From Otis tarda (Eukaryota > Chordata > Aves > Otidiformes > Otididae), in contig CM048572.1 in assembly GCA_026413225.1 (NCBI GenBank), positions 5,766,001-5,830,000 of the forward strand: a DNA stretch of 64,000 nt, given 5' to 3'. The position numbers and the translations under genes were made by a program. The notes beneath the pieces are model-generated. The model saw only the letters and a program-made list of their open reading frames with translations, was not told the DNA's origin and searched no databases. Below are positions 37,301 through 49,300 of this stretch, piece after piece (the stretch's first letter is position 1; the number at the start of each line of letters is the position of its first letter).

Positions 37301-40300
37301 CTCTCAAACAGAGCAGGCTGATGACTGAAGGGCGGCTCTGCAGGCTGCCACCAGCCTTCTTTCATCTGGGGAAGGGACACAGACTTCTTCAGAGCAGTGT
37401 CCGTGCAGGCAAAAACTGGGGCTTACCCTGCCTTGGAGTAGCTCTGCTTGGATTTGGGGTGGAAACGTGCTCCCCTGTCCTGTGTGATGAAGGTGCCACA
37501 AGTGCAGTGCTCCCATGGGTGCCAGCCTTGTGCGTGGGAGAGGATAAGGCTGGCAGCCCTTGATGCACAGTGCGATCCAGGAATCCTGGTACCAAACCCC
37601 ATGACTTCGTGCAGACAAAAGGGAGGGAGAGGGTTCCTGGTGTCCAGCAAGCGGGAAGTTTGCGCTTCCCAGCACCAGCACTGAGCTGGGTGAATTCTGC
37701 GCTATGACCTGTGACTCCACTTTCATACTCTGCAGGCTGCTCGTGCTGCTCAGGGTTCACCCCTCCTCAGAGTGGCTGTCCTAAAGTTGGGTGCCTGCAC
37801 CCTGCTCTAGACAGATGAGAACCTCTAAAACAGACCCCCAACGGCAAAGTGTTGGATGGTGGGGGGGTATCTGGGGGGAGATCTCAAGTTTTTGCTCTTC
37901 CCACAGTGTTCCCTACTGGCCAGCCCAGAGGTGAGGTACGGGCCAGATGTGCTCTCTCCGTAGTCACGGAAGAGATGAGATGTGTCTGCTAAGACGTTTC
38001 TTCCCACCTACCTTGTATGCGTGTGTCGGGCTGGACTGAAGTGCTCCTGGCAAAGGGGGCTCCAGGGACCAGCTTGCACGGGATGCTCCGTTTGCACTGA
38101 CATGGGAAAAAGCTTGGGGGAGACTGGGAGTCAGTGGGAGCGTAGCATCCCCTGCGAGAAATTCATCTGCTCGAGGAGGAGAGCCTGGCTGTGGGACTGG
38201 GCCAGTGTCTGCTTTTTGCATCCACCAAGTCCTCTGCGTGCCCTGGAAACACCCCTGAGGGGAAAGAGGTGCCACAAGAGCCGGTCCCTCTGAGGGGGTG
38301 TGGAGGTGTTCCCTGTAATAACCCTGGGACATCCCTCAGTGCCTCCTACCGTATTTCTCCCAGGCTTCTCTTCCTCCCTCTCCTGGCTGGAGAGGTGTTG
38401 GCTGTGGGCATCCGGAGGCAGGGCTGCTCGTGGGACCTGGAAAGGTTTGGGGGCCTGGGGGCTCCTGGGCTTGGGCTGTGACTGCAACAAGTGACCACGT
38501 CTCAGGACTGGTGTCCCACCTCTGCTCCGTTGCTTTATTTGCTGCTGTGGTTTCTTGTCTGGCTTTGGGATGGACATACTGGTGCGGTGTTTGTAGCAGG
38601 TGACATGCTCTCCCCGTCCCCACGGCTCCAGGCAGAGCACGGGGAAGGTGCTTTGCCCAAGGTCCTGCAGCCCACCAGAGGTAGAGCTGGGTCCATCGCC
38701 ACCTTCTCAGCCGCGCTGGGGCCGAGCGGTGGTGGTGGACACGGTGGCAGCGCTGGCAGGAGGTGGCTCAGGCCAGGTGGGTCTGAGCGTGAAGTTGTCC
38801 CCAGGAGGCTGAGACCAGCAGCTTGGAAACTGCCAGCTTTCGCGTCCCCGCTCTGCGCTGGGCTGTGGGCAGAGGCTGAGATAGCAGCATCCTGCTTCGC
38901 TCGCTTTGGGGATCAGCTTTGGGGTTTTTTTTTTAACTCTTATTTTCTTGCAGCTGAGAGTAAGCAGGAGAAATGTGCTGACAACACAGGAGAGGCAGCT
39001 GCCAGCCCGCAGCTAGCACCAGGAGGGTGTTCGTGAGCTCTTGAAGGCCACCTGGGTGAGGCTGAAGCTGGTGGAGCAGCAAGGTCCGGGTCAGGCTGGG
39101 GAGAGGTCCTCAGCGCCCTGTGAGAGCAGGGTGATGCCTGGGCAGGACCTTTGCCTCCCTGCTCCAGCCCGTGACATGGGTGCGTGAGATGGAGGAGCGA
39201 AGGGTGGCTCCTCGCATCTTCTCCTCTGACCCAGAGCAACGCAGCTGCGTAGCGTCTCCTAATCGCCCCGCGGATCTCCTCTAGTTTCCTCTGCAGTTGA
39301 TAAGGATTTTGAGGGGGGTACAGGGGAGGGAGGAACTGGAGCTCAGAAGCCGCAGGACACGTGGCCCGGGGGCGCAGCGGAGGCAGCGGCAGACGGAGGC
39401 GCGGGCAGGAAACGTCGGTGCCCGCAGAGCAGCCGGCGCGTCCCTGCGTGCCCCGCGTGGGCTGCCCGGCGCGCGCTGCCGCTGCCTGGGCAGAGGTGCC
39501 GGCTCCCAGGGTGGCGTTTGAGCTCTCTGGCAGATCTTCCTGCTCCCCGCCGATGGATGGCTCGTTGGGAGCTCCGTGTCATCCCATCCCCAGCCCGTTG
39601 AGCTTGGTTTTTTTTTTCCCCAGCATCTTCTCTCCCGAGGTGCTCTCTGCATGGATGTTGCTGCTTCTGGGGTAGAGTGAACGCAACAGTTGCCTCACAG
39701 CAAAATGCAGTGGCCCAGAGCAAAAACTGCTCTTTGCTGGTTCGGGCAGCAGGTGAGATGAAGCAACTTGCTGGAGCGACCTGAGACCAACCAAGCTGAG
39801 TCTGCAGGGGAAGCTTCTGCATCTTCTCCTGAGGCAGAAGTCCCTGCATGGTGCAGCAACAAGAGCAGCGGGACCTAATGGGTGGCTGTGTCCCTCCCTG
39901 GGATGGTAGCGGGGGTGAGAGAGCCTTTTACAGGGGTTTTGGTGCCTCCCTAAAAGGGCAGCGTGGCCTTGTTAGGTTGATAGAGGACGAGGGGTTTGCT
40001 GGGACACAGGGCGCTGCTGGTTTGGTGTTTATGTTGGCCTCCATGGATGCCTCAGCCGTGCGTCCTGTCCTCTGAAAAAGCAGTAAGGTCAAATGAGAGG
40101 CCTCAGCTGGTTTCTTGTTGCCCTGGCTGGATAAGCCGTCTGTTAATGGCATGGGATCGTCCTTCTTCCGGAAACCCGATAGCTGATGCAGAGCCGTGCT
40201 GACGGCAGGCGCGGCAGCGAGAGCGGCCGGGAGGAGGATGCAGTAACCCCATCGCTGCGTCTCTGTGTCCCCTCTGTTAAGGGCAGCTTGTGGGGTTGAG

Positions 40301-43300
40301 ATGTTGAGCTGTCCCTCTGAAAACCCCTAATGAGAGACACGTGGCTCTTCCCTCTGAAACGTGTTTCTAATCGGTTAGGGTCAGCGCTGTTCTTCTTGCG
40401 GAGGGGATGTAAAATGCAGGACCCCGCTTTTTGCGTTCATTATGGGCGCAATGCACGTTTCGTAAGAGCCACCTGAATTTTTGCGGTCCAGCCGAATTCA
40501 AGCTCGGATAGTTACCGCCCGCCCGATTCCTCCAGCATCCCCAGCAGACGTGGGGAGGGGTCCGTGCGAGGACGAAAGCCGGGCTCGCCCGGAGCTCTGC
40601 AGGCGGAAGGGGCTTGATAAATAGCGCAGGGCAGGCGACGGGGCTCCAGACGGCGAGGTGCTGAGGGCTCTGGCCCCCGTCCAGCAAAGCACTTAGCGCA
40701 CGCTCGGCCGTTCCCCTGAAAGCAAGGGGGATTTTTTGTTGGTGGTGTTTTTTCTGGGGTTTTTTTTTGTCGTCCCCCCCCCACTGAGCACGTGTTGGGT
40801 TGCAGTCAGCGCAGAGCAGCCCGGGGTGAACCAGCTGGTGAACCCCGGCAGGAGAAGGTTGGCTGCAGCCCTCCCAGGCTCCTAACATCTACTGCTGGCC
40901 TGAATACCCGTTTCAGGGGGCTTCCACTGAAATGTGAAGAAGGATGTGGTGCTACTTTATTCTCCATGCTGTTGCATAATAGATTTATCTTATTTTTACC
41001 CATGAGTCATGTCTTTTTTTCCCTCTTTCTCCCTCGGCAGCCTTTCCCTCGGGGCCTGACCACCCAGCATCTCTTCCAGTGATGGGAAGCCTAGGGACAA
41101 CCAACAGTGGGATCCACAAAATGGCAGGGAAACTTCTTTTTTTTTTTTAAATGAAAACCCTCTTTTTCTTTGCCAGAGTGAGTACCTGGAGGCTTTTCTG
41201 CTGCCGCGGGGCAGGATCAGTCGGTGTCGGCCAGCTGAGGTGAAGCTGGGCTGGGAGTGACCGAGTGGCCATCACTGCACCGTTTGTCCCCAGGGAGACA
41301 CGCTGCACCGAGCAGTGCTTGTCAGGGAGGAGTGGGTGTTTTCTTGGAGGCTGTCCCCGAAAAAATCCATCCTGGAAGAGAATCTGGGCTAAACCCTCTT
41401 TTTGCCAGCTTTTAAAAAATATTTAATCAGTTTTACATCTTTCCAAAAATCCTCAGGAGGTGGAGATTTTGCAACCCTCGGAGCCCGTTCCAGGGTGTCC
41501 TTATCATTACATGTTACAACACCCTGTCCATCAGTGGTTAAACGAGGCTTGGATGAAGTTTTGGTTTTAAATGACTTCGAGTGGATCTGGTTTTCATGTA
41601 ACTAGAGGGTAATTTGGGGTTTTTTTTTTCCTTCTTAAATGATGCGGGGGTTGGATCTGGGGTCAGCTTTTTCTTTCTGATGCAACCCGCTCCTGCTGAA
41701 AGAAAGGCTCTTTGCCCAGAAATGTGACCACGTCCTTTTTTTTTTTTTATTTTAAGAGCTGGAGGCAAGCAGAGGGCCAGACCTTTCTGCTGGTGGTAGG
41801 CTGGGGGGGGAAGTTTTGGGATGCTGTGAAGGGCACAACCGGTTTGCACGGCCACGGCATGGCTCAACGTGGAACCATGTGAGGAGCTTAGAGCATCTCC
41901 GGGCTGGCTGGGCTCTGCTGCCTCCTTCCCAGAGCCTCTCCCGGCCACTGCCTGCACGCCCACCTGGGAGGGCTGGAGGACAGCCAGCGGGTTTCCTATC
42001 TCATCTGCTGCTCGTCTGTCCCTGCTCTGAGACCTCAGCCCTGCCAGGCCACAGCGAGGTTCGTATTCCAGCAGGGAGCTTCCCTCTGCTTCTGCTATCG
42101 CACCAAGTTCTTCCTCCTCCTGCCAGAGTCTGCATGGGATGAAGGCCAGTACTGGTCTTTGAGGGGTTCATCCTGGATTACCTGCCACTTGTTCGTCTGC
42201 CCAGGCTTGCGTGTGACCCATGGTGCTGGAGCCCCATCCCGTAGTCCTTGGCCGCATCCCTGCTAGGTCTTTCCCAGTGAGGACCCCACAACCCTCCGCG
42301 CAGGATTGCAAAGCCACTGGGCTCTGCCCGAGTAAACGCAGGCGGTGGCAAGCGGATCCAAGGGCGTGGGTGCAGCAGCCGTGGCAGGAGCAGGCTGGAG
42401 AGGGTGAGAAGACAAAGGTGGGCCAAGCCTGGGAGCTCAGGGAGGCTGCCGCGGGCGCTGGGTTTCCTGTTTACCGGCAGGAGAGCGGCTGGGGCGTGCG
42501 GGGACGGCTGGGCTTGACGCGGCGGTGGAAATAGTTATGGGTTGGAGTGTGGTTTATCGTCTGGAATAATGCGCCTGGCCGCGGCGGTGGCGGGGACAGG
42601 CTGGAGGACGGGGAGAGCGGCATCTGGGTGTGGGAGAGAGGAGTCGGTGCGAGCCAGGGGAGGACAAGGGGAGACGGGGCTCTGGCTCCCTTGCCTGCAG
42701 CCCGGCTGCCGTTAGCAGAGCTGAGGTTGAGCGGTGCTCAGCCCAGGCTGCAAAACCCACCCGGGGCAGGTTTTGCACCGCTCCGCCGTGCGCTCCGGCG
42801 CTTGCTTGGTGGGGATGGTGGCATTTGTGCTTGCTGTGCTTCCTGCGAAGAGTCATTTCCTTCCATGCTGCGAGGGGGCCGGGAAGGCATTTGAGTCGGT
42901 AGCGACAGCGGGCTTCGAGAGGCTGCTCTGCAGCAAGAGGAGGGCTGCAAAGCCAAACCCTAAACCCACACGCAGGCATGTTGGGGAGGATGAGAGAGAT
43001 GAGCAAGCAGCTGCAAGCACGCGTGGGCTGGAGGTTTTTACCCCGCTCCCTCCAGGCGCGCGGTCCTCGCAGAGGCTGCCCTTCGCCCTAGGAATTCCCT
43101 GCGTGCTTCTGGCTTTGATCAGCGCCTCGCTTGCTCCGGGGCTTTCTCCATTCCGTGGATTTTAGATGTGCGGTTGGTAACAATAGCTCCATCTTACTAC
43201 TTACTTACTAAGCTGCCGACACTCCGTGCAGCGGGAGATGAGCACGGGGCATAGTTAGCACGCTGCGGCATCCCGAAGCGGAGACGAGGCACTTGAGGCG

Positions 43301-46300
43301 TGATGCAAAGGAAGGACGTTAATATTTTGGCACCTTCCTTCAGTAGTTATTGCCTGGTTAGCTACCATGAAAACCCAGCTGCCAGTTCTTTCTCACTGGT
43401 CAAGCCTTGCATCCTTCAAAGACAGGATTTGTCTTCAGCCCTGCTGTGCGTGTCCTGGATGCAGAGCCCATAACTGTGACATGTTTTTTTTAAGGGCTAA
43501 AATAACGTGCTGTGTCACTGAGGATGTGAGCACGTGGGCAGGTTATGGCAGGGCACGCTGACGTTTGAACTTCCAGCCAGCTTGTTTCCAAAGGGTAGGT
43601 GATGCCTTAAAATGTCACGCCCTCGCTTATTTTTAAGAGCTTGTCTGTCGTCCCTTTGCGGCCCCAAGGAGCTGAGCCTTTCTGTGCTCTTCTCCCGAGC
43701 TGCTGAGCTTTCGAGGGGTATTGCTGTAGTCCGGCTGGATACGTCCCATGTCAGGTAGCGCACGGGCTGCCACCGTCTCCAGATGCCCGCCCACGGTGCT
43801 GCGCGCTGTATCCTGCCGGGAGAGGATCCCCGTTCCTTGGGCAGGGTTTACGAGTCTCCCAAAGTCAAGCCCTCGCCGTGGTGTTCGTCTGGAGCGAGCG
43901 TCGTCCGTCGCGAGGCAGTTCAGTGCCGTCGGCGGCTGCTGCGGGTAATGAGCAGGTCACATTTCTGTCTAGTTTTAAACGGCAGTAAATGGAAATGAAA
44001 GGCGAGTCGATGCGCAGCGAGTGCAGTAAGTGGAGTTTAATTGGGATGAATTACACGCCAGGTTTGCAGTAATCTCCGTCCCGCATTGCTCAGAAGCATC
44101 ATCTGCTTTGGAAACGTGACTCAGAAATGTTGTTGTTTGATTCCCCTGAGCATTTAAGAAACTATTTTTCCAGGAAGCAAGGATTCTTGGGTTTGGGTTT
44201 TTTTTTTTCTTGTTGCTGTTGTTGTTTTCTCTTTGTTTTATGGCAATGAGAGTCGTTTCCCAGAATTTTCTTCGGGAAGGGAAGCTGCAAGATGCTTCTT
44301 TACCAATGTCTCTTCAGCTCCTTCTCCTCGGTTGGCGTTTAACGCTCCGGCATGGTCACGGCTGACCTTTGCAGAGGAGCACAGCTCCGAGGTAGCTGGT
44401 TGGTGTTAAAATTGTAGAATCGTAGAATAGTTTGGGTTGGAAGGGCACCGTCTGGAGTTTTCATTTGACGATGGCTTGGTTGCCTGCAGTTCATCTTGCC
44501 CTCTTCAGCCATTCCCTGGGGAAGAGGGTTGATGTTAGGGATGTGCATGAGGATAGTAAACATAAGCACAGCTCCCTGGGGTCACCAGCCCCAGCCCTGG
44601 CCGGGGTAACGCGCTGTCCACCTGAATTACCAGCTTCATGACGTGGGACCCTGCCATCTCCATCTGGCAAGAGATGCAACTTTCAGAGCTTTCCTCTGCC
44701 ATCTGGGCTTGCTGCCCCACAATAACCCCCTCTGCCGCTGCCACAGGTTCAAAAAGAAGCCAGTTTTTAAAAAAATAAGTCTGTGGGACTCGTTTTACAT
44801 ATACAGTACAAAACTGAGAGAGGTGGGAGCCCTGAGCTGTTACCCCACCTCCCTCAGCTCTGGTTCTGACCAGCACCTTGCGTATGTTTAGGTGGTTGAT
44901 GCCAGACCTCCCTGATGGTGTCTGTAATTCAAATGATCTCTGGAGACTTGGTTGTTTTCATGCTTTTTCTAATATTTTCTCTCTCTGGAAGGTGTTTGAC
45001 AGTGAGATGGAGAGGGGGATTCAGCTTGGAAGCACGAGAGGGGTCTGCTCCAGAGTTGTGGCAGATCCACCACAACTGCTTCTCCAGAGGCTGGGCTTGG
45101 TTGATCCTTGCATCGTGCTTTCCTCTGTGGCCTTCTGAACACTACCCAGAGGTGATAAATGCTTCATCCCTCTTTGGCTTGGGAAGGCTGTGGTGAAGAT
45201 GGCTCTTGTGTGAAGGCAGAGACTGCCCGAGGCATCCTGGTGGTGCTTAGAGGAGCTGGGAGGATGCTAACGGGGCAAGGGGGAGAAGCCAGAAAATGTA
45301 GGCGTAATTTAGGGTGAAAGTGGGGAGGCATGGGAACCATCAGGTTGTTTAAACCAGACATCAACTCGTGTTTCAGTATCTAACTTGAATTTGGAGAGGA
45401 GCGGATCTTGAATCCATGGTGTTTGTAGGACGCAGTAGCTGCAAACAGGATTTCATCCAGCTGGGCAGGAGGCTGCACCCTCAGAGGGTTCACCTCTGTA
45501 GAAGAGCGTTCTTTAAAAAAAGAAAAAAAGTTGCTGTCTTGAAAGACAACAAAAAAAGTGCCGTTTTTAGATGTATGTTGGGTGGAGGAAGAGGAAAGCG
45601 TGAAACTGAACCTAAATGGCGAGGGAGCTTGCAGTAGCGCTGCCCTCTGCTCATCGTGCCTGGAGATTGCCACGGTGAGACATCCAACCGTTCCTGGGGG
45701 ACACGGAGCTAAACAGGGGGGTGGTGGCTGGGGAGGCTTCCAAGGGCACCGGTACGAGGGGCTGTGCTCGCAGGCTCGTGCGCGTGCACTACCACGTGTG
45801 TGCGGCAAGAGAGATGCGCGAGGCAAGCGGAAAGGTCTCTGTGCTGCTTTGAAAGGCTGAGGAGCAAAGTGGGGCTCGTGAAGGGCTTGTCAAAGGTGGG
45901 GAGCACGGGCAACTTCTCTGGGAGGACCCAGGCACCTGTGGCTGTGCTGAGGACTGTGCTGGGGTGCTGTGCCAGAGCCCGTGCCATCAGCGGTGGTGGG
46001 CAAGGACTGGGAGGTGGCTGTGGTGGTCACTTGTTGCCAGAATGCAGTGAGTCCCTCTACAAGGCACCTGCCCGCTGTCCTGGGATGTCTGGCAGCTCTC
46101 ATCCTTACAGCAGGCTCATCCTTGCTTTCCAGCACAGCCAGCGAAACGCAGTTTGCTGTTCAGAGCCTGGTACCCCAGCACTGTAGGCATGGATCTGCCA
46201 CCACGTAACGGGTGCCAATCCAGCTCTTCCGATGACTAAAACCGCTTTATCCGCGCCCTTCCTTCTCCTCCATCTTCATGGGGATTTCAAGCTGTTGGCT

Positions 46301-49300
46301 GAACTCCCCTTTTGTTTTCTCTTTCCTTTAGTGGATATTCGTGAAATCAAAGAGATTCGTCCAGGAAAAAACTCGCGTGATTTTGACCGGTACCAGGAGG
46401 ATCCATGTTTCCGACCGGACCAGTCTCACTGCTTCGTTGTCCTCTACGGCACAGAATTCCGGCTGAAGACCCTCAGCTTGCAAGGTAAAGAAAAGGCTGC
46501 CAGTGGCAAACGGTAGCTCAGGAAGCCCTGGTACCTCCGAGGTGTTGGTCTCAGCTGTCCTCAACGCCAAGTCCGCTGACTTAAGCGGGACTTGGAGGAC
46601 CTGTCCTTATGTTTTGGTGTAGAAGGAGGGGAGGTTTACGCTGTTGAGTCTCCTGTTCAGACGGAGGACAGGCGCATAATCACTGCTGCGGTTCAGCCGA
46701 TGGGTGTTATCTTTTTCTGCTAACAGTACACAGCTTGTGTCTCGTTTAAACCACGTAGACGAGCATTGATGGAGGCAGTCATGCTGCCTGCTTAACGTCT
46801 GGGGCAAATCTGCCTTCTGGCTAGCGCTGCAGGAGAGGGGACAGAGAGAGCACTTCTGCCCTCAGGAAGGCTGCAGCTGCTGACAGGGAGCTTACGGAGG
46901 AGCTGGCCTGTCACCCAGCATAGCCGGAGCGTTACTGCCTGGGGACAAAGATAACCCCCCAGCTCTCGGGAGCTGAAGGGAATCCCTCTCGTTTCTCCTG
47001 TGCACTTTCCACAGCCACTTCCGAGGACGAGGTCAACATGTGGATCAAGGGGCTGAACTGGCTGGTGGCAGACACTCTGAGGGCTGCCACCCCCCTGCAG
47101 ATTGAAAGGTGAGGAACTTCTCCTTGTTTTCTTTTTTTTTTTTTCCCTTTTCTATCCTTTTTTTGACAGAAAAAGGTGAGCACAGTGACAGCATCTCCTC
47201 CCCTCTCTGGACCGCGCTGACCCAGCACTCCTGCCTCTGTACCCAGGAGCCTTCACCTTGTCTCACCTGGGGACTCACTTTCGGGCAGACACTTTTAAAG
47301 GCGGGCAGGTTGCCTGCATGAGAATAGGGTGGGCTGTGGGAGTGGACAGTGTGGCACTGAGCGTCTTCCAGAGACAGGATTGTTGAGGAGCTGGGGTTAA
47401 GCGTTTGCCTGGTTTTGCCTTTCCATTTAGGTGGCTCCGGAAGCAGTTCTACTCGCTGGATCGCAACCGGGAGGACAGGTAAGAAGAGGGAAAACCTTGC
47501 AGAGGGGTTGGACTAGATGACCTTTGAAGGTCCCTTCCAACTCTAACCATTCTATGATTCACTTGCACAGACGTTGCACATTCGTAGGAGGGTTTGAACC
47601 GGAAAGGTTATCTTTGACTTGAAACCCCAGCCTTTCCTTGGGATTTTTTGTTGGGTTCTTTAGGTTTTTAATTTTCATTTCCAATGAACCTTAATTCAAG
47701 TCCCAGTACTTCCCTGGCTGATTTTCACTGAATTAAAAAATTGCCTTGTTTCCCTGACCTGTTTCCCAGCTCTTTAGACCCAATGATACTACCTTGAGAG
47801 CCTGTAGCCGTGAAACACCTTCAGCCCCAGCTGGCATTGCCCGAGAAAGCAGACCCCAAAGAGTCGACAAGCGGCTGTGGCCACCCCGTTAGGGCTGAAC
47901 TGGGTTGTTTGTTACGTTTCACCCCGTTTGGTTTATTCTCCTCCTCTGAGAGGAGGCAGCCGGCCCCACTGTCAGGCAGCCGGGGGTTAAATCCAACCTG
48001 TCTGCATCTCGGAGTGGAGCAGCAGCATGCTGCTTTGGGGAAATCCCGCTGCACTGGACGTTTTTGCCATTGCAGTGATTTATGCTGCAGTGTGATGAGA
48101 GCACTGTTGGGTGCTCGGGGATTTTGCGGAGGAGGGATAAACCCTTGCAGAGGCAGAAAGGGAAGGAGAGGCGCCTTTAATCTGTTGCAGCTGCTCTGCG
48201 TGTGCCACACACCTTTCAAATCCAGGCTTGGGTTTTATACGTGGTGTACTGGTTTTTGGTGGTGACTGGGCGTAACAAGTCCTGATTCAGCAGTGGAGAG
48301 CACTGAGGCAGGTCCAGAGGTGGCTGTGTGGGCGTTTGGAGGATGAATGCAGGAGAAATGGAAAAAAATGGTCCTTTTTCTCATCTTGTACAGTAAAACT
48401 GGTGAAGTGGCATCCCGACAGGACAAAGAGATTGCGTTCATCTGCCCAAGGCCTGGTCAGCAGAGCCGAAAGCCAGCGTGTTGCATCTCTCTTGTTGTTT
48501 TTCTTAATATCATATTTCTACTAGCATTTAGAATTAAGGCGGCAAAATACAATCTAATCCTTACCTGTCAACCAAGCAGGGAGGTTTCAGTGCAAGTGCT
48601 TCATTAGAAGAGCTGCTTCAGCCCAGGCAGCAGAGGAGCAAAGCGGCGATAGAGGGGGAATGTGGAAAGGTTTTGGATCCCCCCATTTTACAAGCATCCC
48701 TGTGTTTTGTGCGAAGTGCAGGCAGCAGTTATGGGGCACATAGATCCCTTGGATGAAGTCTTTGCCCCTGTGAGGTGTTTCAGCATTAACTTTGGTGTTG
48801 CTGAGCTATTTGCTTTTGCTTCTCAGCCTGGAAATGGGTTTGAAAAGGGAGCGGTGAGTTGTGTTGGTTTTTTTTTTTTTTCAAAATAACTTCTTTTGCA
48901 AACCATCCTTGGTCCTTTCCAGAACGGGCAGGTTTTTGGCAGCTGCAGAAATCTTTCCTGGCATTCGTGTACCCCGCGCTCGCCCTGCGCCCAGCCTCTC
49001 GCGCCGGAGCCCTTTCCTTTCCCCGTCTCCCGGCTGGGTGCCTGTGCATACCTTCCAGCACGCCGGCAGATGTTGGCTGTTTTCACTGGCTGCTGGGCCC
49101 TTGGGTATTTGTTTTTCCAAGGGAGATTAGGTGGAAAGAGGAGGATAACAGGATGCTGGGTTTTTTTTTCCTAACTGCTGCGGAGGAGACTGTTTCACCT
49201 CTGGCTAGGAGAGCTGCCGGTGGCGGGGAGCAGTTGCAGCACTGGAGGCTGGGGTGGGGAATGTTTTCGTCCCCTGTGAGAGGGCTGGATCTGTCCTTTG

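Larger units (their letters stand above)
25394..46331 (+). other. PLCG1: PLCG1 intron 1 (20.9 kb)
   Basis: A long GC-rich first intron with no exon I can support. Open frames on both strands lack homology and splice context. It holds two CR1 fragments (28668-28830, 44411-44455), a T23 run (33928-33950), T-rich sequence at 30114-30152, a 13-bp perfect inverted repeat (35229-35261) and three AT-richer islands with transcription factor motifs (29440-29880, 40915-41040, 43950-44200). Long first introns often carry enhancers; that role here is inference. Confidence 0.8.
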
